DNA of 64,000 nt, from the NCBI GenBank assembly GCA_027624035.1, contig JAQBUI010000013.1, positions 1 to 64,000 of the forward strand, in the 5' to 3' direction. This DNA is from Pseudomonadota bacterium (GTDB taxonomy: Bacteria > Pseudomonadota > Gammaproteobacteria > Pseudomonadales > Azotimanducaceae). Below the pieces are notes generated by a model. That model saw only the letters and a program-made list of their open reading frames with translations, searched no databases and was not told where the DNA came from. Shown here piece after piece: positions 34,254 through 43,028 of the stretch (positions within the stretch are counted from its first letter, which is position 1; each line of letters begins with the position of its first letter). The translations under genes were made by a program, and so were the position numbers.

Positions 34254-34892
34254 TTACAGTTGCCCACCAACAAACGGATTCATCAGGCGTTCGGTCGCAA
34301 GCCGAGTCTCCGGGCCATGTCCCGTAATGACCCGCGCATCATCTGCGAGCGTAAACAGGCGCGTGACGATGGATTTTTCAATGGCCGCAAAGCTGCCACC
34401 CGGCAGGTCGGTGCGTCCGATCCCACCCTCGAACAGGGTATCTCCTGCGACCAACAGACCGCTGCCTTCGAACCAGAAACTCATTGATCCGGGCGTATGT
34501 CCCGGAGTATGCACCGCAACGCCACCACAACACGACAGATCCGCACCATCTCGAAGCCAACCGCTGGGGTCCGGCAGTGGCTGGCAGGCAATCCCGACCC
34601 GTGCGCACTGGCTCTCAAGTGAATCCCAGAGAAACTTGTCCCCTCGATGCAGCAACAGTGGCGCATCAGTCAGCGCCCGGATCTCGCCCGACGCGAGCAC
34701 GTGGTCGAGGTGGGCATGGGTATGGATCACCGAAGCCACTTCCAGGTCATGGGCCGCTACCATGCTCATGATCTTGCCGGCATCACCACCCGGGTCCACG
34801 ATCAGGGCCCGGCCGGTCCCGGGATCACCAATGATGCTGCAGTTGCACCGGAGCGGCCCTACAGGGAACGTTTCTACGATTATCTCGGACAT
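34254..34892 (-). CDS. MBL-fold hydrolase, glyoxalase II-like
   Basis: 212-residue metallo-beta-lactamase-fold hydrolase of the YcbL/GloB-like group. The metal site is seen in HTHAHLDH (about 57-64), HTPGHTPGSMSFW, GDTLFEGGIGRTDLPGG and the late GHGP. Compared with true GloB it lacks the C-terminal glutathione-binding domain, so it is probably a small thioester hydrolase. It ends 131 nt before the TatT start and may be the first gene of that transcript. It is divergent from the plsC-like gene. Confidence 0.9.
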   Translation of the reverse strand: MSEIIVETFPVGPLRCNCSIIGDPGTGRALIVDPGGDAGKIMSMVAAHDLEVASVIHTHAHLDHVLASGEIRALTDAPLLLHRGDKFLWDSLESQCARVGIACQPLPDPSGWLRDGADLSCCGGVAVHTPGHTPGSMSFWFEGSGLLVAGDTLFEGGIGRTDLPGGSFAAIEKSIVTRLFTLADDARVITGHGPETRLATERLMNPFVGGQL

Positions 34893-34967
34893 GATTCGGG
34901 TGTCATCGACTGGCCAATGAGGCTATGCTACTACGGTAATCGATCCCGGGTCCTGCCAGAAAAGGCG

Positions 34968-35720
34968 ATGCTAAAGAAGATTCTGTTTCGCTTGATCGCG
35001 ATCTGCTACATCGCTTTCATTTTTCTGACGTCCACGCTGTTCTTTTTGATTGCGGTAGTCATCTCCCTGGCCACGAGGCCGTTCGACAAAAGGCTCCGCC
35101 TGCTCCATCGCTTCACTTGTTTCTGGGCCAGCCTGTACATCTGGGTCTTTCCACCCTGGTCAGTGACGATCCACGGCCGGGAGAAGATCGACGACTCAAA
35201 GACCTACATCATCGTGTCGAACCATCAATCGCTGGTGGACATTCTGGTAGCGTTTACGCTGTTCACTCACTTCAAGTGGGTCTCCAAGGCAGAACTGTTT
35301 TCAATCCCCCTGATCGGCTGGAACATGTTCCTCAACCAGTACGTTCGACTGGAGCGCGGAAGCAGCGCCAGTGTTCGCAAAATGTATCGGGCCTGTGAGG
35401 ACCATCTGCAGCAAGGGAGTTCCATTTTTCTGTTTCCGGAAGGCACGCGTTCAGCCAGCGGCCAGATGCGGGAATTCAAGGAGGGCGCGTTCGTCCTGGC
35501 CAAACGAATGCAACTCCCCATCCTGCCACTGGTCATTGATGGTTCCCGCAATGCCGTCCCGAAGAACAGCCTGAATTTCCACGGCAGATCCGACATCCAT
35601 GTGACGGTACTGGACGAGATCCCACCCCAGCATTTTGCCAATACCACAGTGGTTGACCTGTCGCGAGAAGTGCAACAACTGATCCAGAACAAGCTGACGC
35701 CGGTGCCGTCAGAAGGATAA
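34968..35720 (+). CDS. 1-acyl-glycerol-3-phosphate acyltransferase (PlsC-like)
   Basis: 250-residue membrane acyltransferase of phospholipid synthesis, adding the second acyl chain to lysophosphatidate. One or two N-terminal membrane helices (about 8-35) precede the catalytic NHQSLVD (HX4D) and the FPEGTRS substrate motif. The ATG at 34968 places the membrane helix at the N-terminus as in PlsC; an upstream ATG at 34917 would add 17 residues with no conserved character. It stands alone. Related lyso-lipid acyltransferases share these motifs, so the acceptor is assumed. Confidence 0.9.
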   Translation: MLKKILFRLIAICYIAFIFLTSTLFFLIAVVISLATRPFDKRLRLLHRFTCFWASLYIWVFPPWSVTIHGREKIDDSKTYIIVSNHQSLVDILVAFTLFTHFKWVSKAELFSIPLIGWNMFLNQYVRLERGSSASVRKMYRACEDHLQQGSSIFLFPEGTRSASGQMREFKEGAFVLAKRMQLPILPLVIDGSRNAVPKNSLNFHGRSDIHVTVLDEIPPQHFANTTVVDLSREVQQLIQNKLTPVPSEG

Positions 35721-35746
35721 ACCCACTGGCCGCCCTGCCGATGACC

Positions 35747-36457
35747 CTAGGCCCGGGTTATTCTGGAGATGCCGTTGCAGTCCGGGAACGCGGAGCAGAC
35801 CCAGAATGACTGGCCGCTGTTGCGACCACGATTGGCCTTTCGTCTGGTCATCGGTCTACCGCATTTTGGACAGCCCGGTACAGCTGACAATAGCGGCCCG
35901 AGTGCGTCACTGAGTTCTGCCGGCGAAATGTCGATAGCAGGCGGAAAGCGAACCAGCGGCTTGCCAATTTGCTCGAACACCTGCTCGATGATATCCCCGC
36001 TGCGGGCTCTCGGTTCGCCGAGGACAATGCCACACCGCACCGCCAGATCGAATTTGTCACAGATCAGAAATGACACCACCTTGCCAGCCAGTCCCATCGG
36101 TGACTTGGTTCGGATGAAGTCCGTCAGTGGCAACTTCACCAGCACCACCAGCGAACCGTCCAGGATCTGATACAGGGTCGTCAGAAACCGCTGGTGCACC
36201 TCATCAAGGGTCGTCTTGCGCAGGGAATATTGTGCGACGGGCGCGTTCAGTGACGCAAGGTCAATACCGGCCGCCGTGGCAATCGCCTCGACCTGGTCCG
36301 ACACCCGCTCTGGATTTGCCTCACTGCGCTCAATACGGAAATTCTCAAGAGCAGACAGGTCCGCATCACGGAACGCCGCAATCTCCCGACGCCGAAGCGT
36401 CCGCAGCAGCATCACCACCGCGACAACCACGACAAACAGGATCACAAAACCGGTCAT
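35747..36457 (-). CDS. Membrane-anchored protein with C-terminal topoisomerase-type zinc finger
   Basis: 236 residues. The N-terminal helix (3-18, VILFVVVVAVVMLL) is a single membrane anchor. The middle is a globular domain of unknown type (about 60-180). The C-terminus has CPKCGRPMTRRK followed by FWVCSAFPDCNGI, a four-Cys zinc finger as found at the tail of topoisomerase I, here without any topoisomerase domain. It converges with plsC and is divergent from the enoyl-CoA hydratase across an inverted repeat. Function unknown. Confidence 0.75.
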   Translation of the reverse strand: MTGFVILFVVVVAVVMLLRTLRRREIAAFRDADLSALENFRIERSEANPERVSDQVEAIATAAGIDLASLNAPVAQYSLRKTTLDEVHQRFLTTLYQILDGSLVVLVKLPLTDFIRTKSPMGLAGKVVSFLICDKFDLAVRCGIVLGEPRARSGDIIEQVFEQIGKPLVRFPPAIDISPAELSDALGPLLSAVPGCPKCGRPMTRRKANRGRNSGQSFWVCSAFPDCNGISRITRA

Positions 36458-36462
36458 CTCGT

Positions 36463-36488
36463 TAGTATACCAGTCGCCTTGTATACTA
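36463..36488. promoter_or_regulatory. Divergent promoter built on an 8-bp inverted repeat
   Basis: TAGTATAC (36463-36470) and GTATACTA (36481-36488) are perfect inverted copies with a 10-bp spacer. Each arm contains TATACT on the outward-reading strand, so the pair may be two -10 boxes, one for each flanking gene, or a dimer operator. The leftward start site would be close to the start codon at 36457, giving almost no leader. Confidence 0.4.
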
Positions 36489-36519
36489 GGTCCACTCAGT
36501 CACCATGGCACCCGGAAAA

Positions 36520-37314
36520 ATGAATGACATCATCCTCACGGATACCAGCGAATCGGTCACAACCGTCACACTCAACAGACCAGAGAGCCTCAACGCGCTG
36601 AACGCTGACCTCAAACGGGCTATCGCCCGGACCTTCATCGAACTACGTCACCACGAAGATACCCGGGTGATCATTCTGACCGGAGCCGGACGGGCGTTCT
36701 GTGCGGGGCTGGACCTCAAGGAACTGGGCCAGCACGGCATGAACCATGGCGGACCCGCCCCCGACCTCCACGCCGCCATCACAGAGGTAGGCAAACCCAT
36801 CATCGGTGCGATCAATGGCTTCGCCATTACCGGCGGCTTCGAGATTGCCCTCATGTGCGACATCCTCATCGCATCGGTCAACGCCAGGTTTGCAGACACT
36901 CATGTACGGATGGGCGTCGTGCCCGGATGGGGGCTGTCCCAGCGCCTTTCAAAGCTGATAGGCAGTTCACGCGCCAAGGAAATGAGCTTTACCGGTAACT
37001 ATGTCGACGCCGGGACAGCGTTCCAATGGGGACTTGTCAACAAGGTGCTGGCGCCGGAGGAACTGCTCGAGCATTGTCATCAACTGGCCAGGGACATCTG
37101 CTCGGCAGAGCCGTTGACGCTGGCGGAGGTGCATCGGCTGATCGATTTTGGCAACGAGCACACGCTGGCGGAGGGCCTTGCCGCAGAAAGACGGGCGACA
37201 TCGGCCCATCGTGAGGTTGGTGATCTCAGTGCCGGAACCCTGGAGCAGCGCCGGGGCGTGGTCCAGACCCGGGGACGTGCGCAGGCGAAGGATCAGCCGA
37301 CCGGCAATGGGTGA
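36520..37314 (+). CDS. Enoyl-CoA hydratase/isomerase family protein
   Basis: 264-residue crotonase-fold enzyme that would hydrate an enoyl-CoA in beta-oxidation. The oxyanion-hole regions are GAGRAFCAGLDLKEL and INGFAITGGFEIALMCD; the second catalytic-Glu position reads MGVVPGWGLSQRL. The ATG at 36520 has GGA shortly upstream; 36505 is an alternative adding five residues. The C-terminus is Arg/Gln-rich. It is divergent from the membrane zinc-finger gene over the 36463-36488 repeat. The acyl-CoA specificity is not visible. Confidence 0.9.
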   Translation: MNDIILTDTSESVTTVTLNRPESLNALNADLKRAIARTFIELRHHEDTRVIILTGAGRAFCAGLDLKELGQHGMNHGGPAPDLHAAITEVGKPIIGAINGFAITGGFEIALMCDILIASVNARFADTHVRMGVVPGWGLSQRLSKLIGSSRAKEMSFTGNYVDAGTAFQWGLVNKVLAPEELLEHCHQLARDICSAEPLTLAEVHRLIDFGNEHTLAEGLAAERRATSAHREVGDLSAGTLEQRRGVVQTRGRAQAKDQPTGNG

Positions 37315-37427
37315 AAAATGGCGCCGCAACAACCGGCTGTCACGTTAGGTACTGTTCTATGGCGTGCGGCCCGGGAGACTTACCGGCACGACTGCCAACG
37401 CGCCTGATACGGGCACGCCAGGGCTGG

Positions 37428-38012
37428 TTAATCATCCAGATGCACGTGCTGGTTGAGCGTGATCACCGAACGAACGCCGCCACTCGCCGCCATGTATCGG
37501 TTGATGCTCGTATAATTGGGGTTGAAAAACATTCTTGGTTCGAGCCCGATCACGTGAGCGGTCCAGACGTTGATCACTCCACCGTGACAGGTGACGGCAA
37601 CCGTCTTGCCCTTATTCTCACTGATGATGGCCTCAAGCGTCTCGACGACTTCCTGGTGGAATTCACGAAAGTCCATCTCATCGACCTCGCCCTTCATCAG
37701 CCGACGCCATCGCTCAATGTCATGCTCCTTGAGTTGCTCGACCGGAATGTAGGTGTCTGAGTTCCGATCATACTCGGCCACGCCCGGGCGCACCTCGATC
37801 TCAAGCTGTTGCGCCGCTGCAATCGGTTCCGCGGTCTGCAGGGCTCGTCGCATGGGGCTGGAATAGAGACGGTCGATCGGATGCCGGTTCATCCACGCGG
37901 CCACCAGTTGTGCCTGTTTCTGCCCGATTTCAGATAGCGGTGGGTCGGCCGGTGAGCCATCCTGATTGGCCACCAGTTCCGGCAACCCATGTCGTATCAA
38001 CAGTAATTCCAA
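37428..38012 (-). CDS. Histidine phosphatase family protein
   Basis: 194-residue phosphoglycerate-mutase-fold phosphatase. The catalytic RHG motif is at 6-8 (ELLLIRHG), SSPMRRALQTAEP carries the second Arg, and VAVTCHGGVIN carries the second His. The TTG start at 38012 is chosen because AAGGAG lies 8 nt upstream and the protein then begins M-ELLLIRHG, as expected for the family; a GTG at 38042 would add ten residues. Possible substrates range from alpha-ribazole phosphate to sugar phosphates. Neighbours give no hint. Confidence 0.88.
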   Translation of the reverse strand: MELLLIRHGLPELVANQDGSPADPPLSEIGQKQAQLVAAWMNRHPIDRLYSSPMRRALQTAEPIAAAQQLEIEVRPGVAEYDRNSDTYIPVEQLKEHDIERWRRLMKGEVDEMDFREFHQEVVETLEAIISENKGKTVAVTCHGGVINVWTAHVIGLEPRMFFNPNYTSINRYMAASGGVRSVITLNQHVHLDD

Positions 38013-38160
38013 ACGCCCTGCTCCTTGATCCGTCTGAGACACCGCGACTCGCCACCGGACGCCCGGGCCTCATTGGGGATTGCACAGCTTCAGGCGTTTG
38101 GTGTCCGAATCACTGCCCCGCCGGGCAGTCCAGTGCCCTGTTTGAGCTGATGGGTCTGAC

Positions 38161-38562
38161 CTATGTGGCGGCGATGGATACGTTGTAAACGCCCGCCTGG
38201 CGAGCAGAGTCCATCACATGGATCATCACCTCTGTGGTGCTCTCTGGATGTGGCTGTACCACCACGGGGGCATCGGGATTCTCGGCATGCAGACGCTCGA
38301 TATTGGCACGCACCGCCCGAAAGTCGACATCGCGGCCCCGAATCATGATGCGGTCACGATTCGTGATGCGCACCACGATGCTCTTCTGGTCCGCATCCTT
38401 GATGTTCTGATTCTTGTCTGGGCTGTTGACGTCAAGGCCAATCTCCTTGACGAATGTGGCCGTCACGATGAAGAAGATCAACATGATAAAGACAACGTCC
38501 AGCATGGGCGTCAGATCGATTTCACCGCTCTCATCTTCGCTTGTTCGGGCCAACCTGCGCAC
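38161..38562 (-). CDS. exbD: ExbD/TolR family biopolymer transport protein, orphan
   Basis: 133-residue inner-membrane protein with one N-terminal helix carrying the proton-channel Asp in IDLTPMLDVVFIMLIFFIVTATF, then a periplasmic domain. It would normally work with ExbB and TonB (or TolQ) to energise outer-membrane uptake. No ExbB, TonB or TonB-dependent receptor is found in the window. The GTG start at 38562 has AGGAG about 10 nt upstream. It lies between a histidine phosphatase and a transposase, separated by more than 100 bp on each side. Confidence 0.92.
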   Translation of the reverse strand: MRRLARTSEDESGEIDLTPMLDVVFIMLIFFIVTATFVKEIGLDVNSPDKNQNIKDADQKSIVVRITNRDRIMIRGRDVDFRAVRANIERLHAENPDAPVVVQPHPESTTEVMIHVMDSARQAGVYNVSIAAT

Positions 38563-38731
38563 TTGTGATTACTCCTGACAGCTTCGAGTCGCTAGCATAC
38601 CGACAGACCCTGCTAAAGAAAAGCACTCCGGAGCAGTTGGCTGCGACCTCAATGTGAACGAACCGCACCGGCAAACGGGTCAACGACAAAATCTCCCGGA
38701 CTGCAAAGCATTGCCGGAACTTCTGTCAAAG

Positions 38732-39580
38732 TCATGCCGTGCGCAGATTGACGACCTTGCTCACGGTCGTGTAGTGCAGGCCGAGATGATCGCCAATTTC
38801 CATCAAGGTATAGCCATGGTCCAGATGTGCCTGCCGGATCTTTTCATTACGTACCGAACGGGACTGGCCCTGAACGTTCCTGAACAGCGAGGTCAGACTG
38901 CGTCGCCGCTGGGCGGCTCGCGGACCGCGCTTGGCCATTCGCTCACCCTGAAGGATCGGCGCCATGGACTTCAGGAATGCAGGCGACCCAAGCAGTACCT
39001 GATGCTGCCGGTCATCAAGGGGCGACCCGGCGTCAATTCCGGCCTCGACGAACTGCCGGTACTTCCGCTGACAATCACGCTGACGTTTCCCAAACGCGCC
39101 AAGAACGTCGCCGGTGTGCAGGAATGACGGCGGGTCAACCTGACCGGCGGTCGCGCGATGGCTGCTCCATCGATATCTGGTCAGTTGCGAAGGCGCGCCA
39201 AGTCTTACAGCGTTGAGGACGACATGGCGACAGACAGGAAGCAAGTACGCCTCTTTTTCAAACAGCACGCTCTTGAAGCGCCCCTGAAAAATGGGACCCA
39301 CGCTTTCGTGACGGCGATTGAAGTGCTGGGTATAGACACCGTTCAACTGCCTCATTCCTCTGGACAAGGTCGCCTGGGGTATTTCAACGACCAGGTGATA
39401 GTGGTCATCCATCAGCACGTATGCATGAATGAGCCATCCAAACCGACTAACGATATTGTCGAGGATATTAAGAAAAACGCCACGATCATCACGATCCAGA
39501 AAGACTGTCTGGCCCTCGGTGCCTCTGCTCGTGATGTGATAGATCGCACCTGGAAATTCAATGCGAACGGGTCTGGACAT
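38732..39580 (-). CDS. REP-associated tyrosine transposase (RAYT, Y1_Tnp/TnpA_REP)
   Basis: 282-residue single-strand DNA transposase of the IS200-related domesticated type. The HUH metal motif appears as HYHLVVE (about 61-67) and the nucleophilic Tyr lies in KEAYLLPVCRHVVLNAVR. The C-terminal part (YTLMEIGDHLGLHYTTVSKVV) is a helix-turn-helix that many RAYTs carry. Such proteins act on REP palindromes scattered in the genome. No clear REP copy flanks the gene, but a palindromic element is at 18226-18329. The gene is intact and not bounded by insertion-sequence ends. Confidence 0.92.
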   Translation of the reverse strand: MSRPVRIEFPGAIYHITSRGTEGQTVFLDRDDRGVFLNILDNIVSRFGWLIHAYVLMDDHYHLVVEIPQATLSRGMRQLNGVYTQHFNRRHESVGPIFQGRFKSVLFEKEAYLLPVCRHVVLNAVRLGAPSQLTRYRWSSHRATAGQVDPPSFLHTGDVLGAFGKRQRDCQRKYRQFVEAGIDAGSPLDDRQHQVLLGSPAFLKSMAPILQGERMAKRGPRAAQRRRSLTSLFRNVQGQSRSVRNEKIRQAHLDHGYTLMEIGDHLGLHYTTVSKVVNLRTA

Positions 39581-39844
39581 AAGGATCCCTGGCAGCCTGA
39601 CGAGGTTCTTGTTTCTTTGAGAAGCGGGAAATCATAACCCGCACGCAACAGGTGGACAAGCCCGTTCATCCTCCCTTTGCTCACATGCGCCACCCCCCGG
39701 CTTCCTTGCCGGCCATGCGGCATCAGACTTTAATTGGAGGTTCCCTGGCCAAATGAAATCGCCTTCGCTATATTGCCTTGCGGATCGGCAGACAGACTGC
39801 CGGGAGGCCACAAACAACGAATCATCCACGAACGGGAGACCACG

Positions 39845-40354
39845 ATGGCGGTCGACAGATTTCCGATTGAAGCAGGACACGTCATGATGTTCGCCAGATC
39901 CATCGGCGATGCGGACGAGATCTATTACAACGAGGACTACGCCAGGAGCACCGAGATTGGCAACATTCCGGCACCGCCCACGTTTGTGCAGGCAGGTGCC
40001 CAGTTCGACCCTGACTATTTTCTGCGGCCCAGGATCGGCCAGGAGTGGTTCGGTTCGGCCAAGGGCCCAACTGGCATCACCCAACGTTCAGGCAGTGGCG
40101 GAGGCAGCGGCGGGGGTGGCGGTGGCGGTGGGTTACATGCCGAACAGCACTATGTCTACCATAAGCAGCTCAAAGTGGGTGATGTATTGAGCGCAACGAC
40201 GAAGCCTGGCAAGTCCTGGGAGAAGCAGGGTCGACGAGGTGGCAAACTGATGTTTAGCGAGTCCGTCACAGAATACCGGGATCAGGCCGGAGAACTCGTC
40301 GTTACAGCCACCAGCGTGGGCGTGCGTACTGAACGCCCGGCGACATCAAGCTAA
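39845..40354 (+). CDS. MaoC-like dehydratase subunit with polyglycine insert
   Basis: 169-residue N-terminal MaoC-like (FAS1-type, HadA-like) hot-dog protein. It probably pairs with the next gene to form a (3R)-hydroxyacyl thioester dehydratase; FPIEAGHVMMFARSIGDADEIYYNEDYA is the family N-terminus. Between residues 82 and 96 is a run of Gly and Ser (SGSGGGSGG then eight Gly in total) that interrupts the hot-dog fold near a loop. The ATG at 39845 has GGGAG upstream; the frame upstream (to 39734) has no support. It is 15 nt from its partner gene. Confidence 0.88.
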   Translation: MAVDRFPIEAGHVMMFARSIGDADEIYYNEDYARSTEIGNIPAPPTFVQAGAQFDPDYFLRPRIGQEWFGSAKGPTGITQRSGSGGGSGGGGGGGGLHAEQHYVYHKQLKVGDVLSATTKPGKSWEKQGRRGGKLMFSESVTEYRDQAGELVVTATSVGVRTERPATSS

Positions 40355-40369
40355 ACGGAGGTACATCAC

Positions 40370-40792
40370 ATGACACTAAAGGCCAATGAGATCAAGGTCG
40401 GCGACACCTATAGCGAGGAAGTCTGTCGAAACCTCTCCAGAACCCAGATCGTGCAATACGCCGGAGCATCCGGAGATTACAACCCGGTCCATACGGATCA
40501 GTTGTACACCAGTGAGATTGCAGGCTACCCCTCTGTCTTTGCCCATGGAATGCTGTCAATGGGAATGACTGGCAAGATGTTGACCAACTATGTGGGGCAC
40601 GGCCGGCTGACGTCATTTGGTGTCCGCTTTACGTCCCAGGTTTTCCCCGGCGCAACCCTGACTGCGACCGCCACCGTGACGGGGCTGCGCGAAGAAGGTG
40701 GTGAAAACTTCGTCGATCTGGATGTCTCCACAACAGACGAGGATGGCACTGAAGTGGTCAAGGGAACCGCGTCAGCCAGGATTGACGCGTGA
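40370..40792 (+). CDS. MaoC-like dehydratase catalytic subunit
   Basis: 140-residue hot-dog fold protein with the hydratase-2 active site ASGDYNPVHTD (Asp and His about residues 36 and 41), and the AHGMLSMGMTGKML helix. Together with the preceding gene it matches HadA/HadB- or FAS1-type two-subunit dehydratases that remove water from 3-hydroxyacyl thioesters. It ends 43 nt before the convergent dsbD stop, with a perfect hairpin in between. Confidence 0.92.
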   Translation: MTLKANEIKVGDTYSEEVCRNLSRTQIVQYAGASGDYNPVHTDQLYTSEIAGYPSVFAHGMLSMGMTGKMLTNYVGHGRLTSFGVRFTSQVFPGATLTATATVTGLREEGGENFVDLDVSTTDEDGTEVVKGTASARIDA

Positions 40793-40802
40793 GCGAAGGC
40801 AC

Positions 40803-40819
40803 GGGCCGACGTTCGGCCC
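40803..40819. terminator. Hairpin between convergent maoC and dsbD genes
   Basis: GGGCCGA-CGT-TCGGCCC is a perfect 7-bp GC-rich stem 10 nt after the MaoC stop and 16 nt before the dsbD stop. It could act as a two-way terminator, but no T tract follows on either strand, so Rho-independent function is doubtful. Confidence 0.4.
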
Positions 40820-40835
40820 CAGGAACTTCATTTCG

Positions 40836-42956
40836 TCAATCCGGAACGGCCTCAAGGGCATCGAGCACCAGGTCCTGTGTCAGAATCTGGGGCAATACCG
40901 TTGGCTCGGCCTCGCCACCGGGAAACAGCAGGTAGAGCGGCACGCCCGATCGACCATATCGGGCGAGGGCATTGGTGATGACTGGATCTTCGTTGGTCCA
41001 GTCACCCTTGAGATAGCGAACACGCCGCTGCTCAAAGGCCTGTCGAATACGGTCGGACCTGAGTGCAGCCAGTTCGTTGACCTTACAGGTAATGCACCAG
41101 GCCGCAGTGAAATTGACGAATACCGGGCCATCGCGCCGTGCTTCCGCCAACGTCGCTTCAGAATAACTCACGGCCACCGGCCCACTGGCATGCCCCGTGC
41201 TTTGCCCCACTGACGAGCCCTCTGAAGGCTGTGCCATCTTCGCAGATGGCAACTCGATCAGCAGTGCGGGCGCACCGAGAATAAGCACCACCGCTGCCGC
41301 ACGCCCGAGCCAGCGCCCCGTCCCGGCGCCCTGGAACTGACGGGCGAGCCAGATCCCGAAACCAAGACTCAACATCCCGCACAATACAATCAATACACCG
41401 CTCGCGCCGGTCTGCAGCGCGAGTACCCAGGTCAGCCAGATGGCCGACGCAAACATCGGGAACGCCAGCAACTCCTTGAATTTTACCATCCAGATACCCG
41501 GCCGTGGCAGCCGCCGGAGCAGCGTCGGTGAGAAACACAACAGCAGGAACGGGGTGGCCATACCAGCGCCAAGTGAGGCGAACACCAGCAATGCCGATAT
41601 CGCCCCCTGGGTCACGGCAAAACCAATCGCCGCACCCATGAACGGTGCAGTACAGGGTGCTGCCACCACTGTCGCAAGTGCCCCAGTAAAAAATGATCCC
41701 CCGTACCCGCCACGCGCCGCCAGTGAATCCCCGGTATTCATCCAGGACAAACCAATCTCGAAGTAGCCGGATAGATTCAGGCCAATCAGCACGAACAGAT
41801 AGGCGAGCAACCCCACCACCACCGGTGACTGCAATTGGAACCCCCAGCCAATCTGTGACCCGGCACCGCGCAGTGCGAGCAATACGGCCGCCACCGCAAC
41901 AAAACTCAGCACCACACCAGCCAGATAGGCGAAGCCGTGCAAACGGATGGCACCGGCACCATGATCGTGGTTCTCCACCAGCGCCAGGACCTTGATGGAC
42001 AACACCGGAAAAACGCAGGGCATCAGGTTCAGGATCATCCCGCCCAGAAAAGCGAACGCTACCGCCGCCAGCAGGCCAATGGCAGCCGGCCTCTCGTGAT
42101 TGACGGCGCGCCCGTCGGACACGGGCCTGACGATCAGGGCGGTCCGAAGTGCTTCACCACCGACTATCTCGGTCAGCACAACGATGCCCTCCAGGGACGA
42201 TGCGGTGGGATCGAACTGCCATCCGGGAGCCAACCCGATTTCAAAGCCCGAATCCGTAAAGCGCTGAGCCTGGGGAGCCGGGTAATCGATGACGCCATCT
42301 TCCCAGGGGAAATAATCAACGTTCGTGATCCGATGTCCAGCCATTGCCGGCATGCCCACTGACAGGGTCAGAACATCCTGATCGGCAGACCAGGCTGAAT
42401 CAATCGGCACATCCTGGGGCATCTTCAGACGGGCCGCGGCAAAAACCGATTCGTTGTCGGGATTTTTCGTCACCGGCCCATCGTGTACCGGCATCGTGAG
42501 TTCGAGCACACCACTTTCGGGAATGCAGATCTCCTCACAAACGAGCCAGGTGCCGTCTGCCCGCAGCGTCACCTCGGAAGAGGCGAGTTCGACTGGCACC
42601 GTGATCGCCACCAGCAACAGGACCTCATCGTGATATCCGAAGTTCATCAGTGGCCCGTAGGGGATTCGCTCCGGATAGGGCCAGCGAATGTCCGAGGCCG
42701 AAAACCCCGCTGGCAGCTGCCATGTCAGCGTTGTTGGAGCACCGGAATCGCCGGGATTGCGCCAATAGGTGTGCCATCCCGGGTCGATCTGCTGGTGCAC
42801 ACCAACCCAGAACGTCTCTCCCGGGCGGATGTGGGACACTTCAGCCAGGAGTGTCGCGACCACCCTGGGTCCGTCCAGGGCGGGCCCGACCTCTGCAGCG
42901 GCACCGGGACGAAAGCTGCACAACAACATCAGCGTGATCAGCAATACTCGATTCAT
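40836..42956 (-). CDS. dsbD: Thiol:disulfide interchange protein, DsbD family (ScsB-like)
   Basis: 706-residue membrane reductase that moves electrons from cytoplasmic thioredoxin to periplasmic proteins. Order: signal peptide (1-21), an N-terminal periplasmic domain with an EEICIPES Cys segment, a polytopic core of about eight helices with channel cysteines in LMPCVFPVLS and VAAPCTAPFMG, and a C-terminal thioredoxin-like domain with AAWCITCK. The N-terminal domain is longer than in E. coli DsbD and resembles ScsB/DUF255-type proteins. The Met at 42956 gives a good signal peptide; an upstream start at 42998 does not. It converges with the MaoC pair. Confidence 0.93.
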   Translation of the reverse strand: MNRVLLITLMLLCSFRPGAAAEVGPALDGPRVVATLLAEVSHIRPGETFWVGVHQQIDPGWHTYWRNPGDSGAPTTLTWQLPAGFSASDIRWPYPERIPYGPLMNFGYHDEVLLLVAITVPVELASSEVTLRADGTWLVCEEICIPESGVLELTMPVHDGPVTKNPDNESVFAAARLKMPQDVPIDSAWSADQDVLTLSVGMPAMAGHRITNVDYFPWEDGVIDYPAPQAQRFTDSGFEIGLAPGWQFDPTASSLEGIVVLTEIVGGEALRTALIVRPVSDGRAVNHERPAAIGLLAAVAFAFLGGMILNLMPCVFPVLSIKVLALVENHDHGAGAIRLHGFAYLAGVVLSFVAVAAVLLALRGAGSQIGWGFQLQSPVVVGLLAYLFVLIGLNLSGYFEIGLSWMNTGDSLAARGGYGGSFFTGALATVVAAPCTAPFMGAAIGFAVTQGAISALLVFASLGAGMATPFLLLCFSPTLLRRLPRPGIWMVKFKELLAFPMFASAIWLTWVLALQTGASGVLIVLCGMLSLGFGIWLARQFQGAGTGRWLGRAAAVVLILGAPALLIELPSAKMAQPSEGSSVGQSTGHASGPVAVSYSEATLAEARRDGPVFVNFTAAWCITCKVNELAALRSDRIRQAFEQRRVRYLKGDWTNEDPVITNALARYGRSGVPLYLLFPGGEAEPTVLPQILTQDLVLDALEAVPD

Positions 42957-43028
42957 CCTGGCCCCGGGCGATTGAACAAACGTGGATCGTCCCGTCACGG
43001 TTGTCGGCTCAAGTCGAAACCGACCGGG

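Noticed and set aside
40803-40819. Calling the 7-bp hairpin a strong Rho-independent terminator
   Set aside because: No T tract follows on either strand; kept only as a low-confidence feature.
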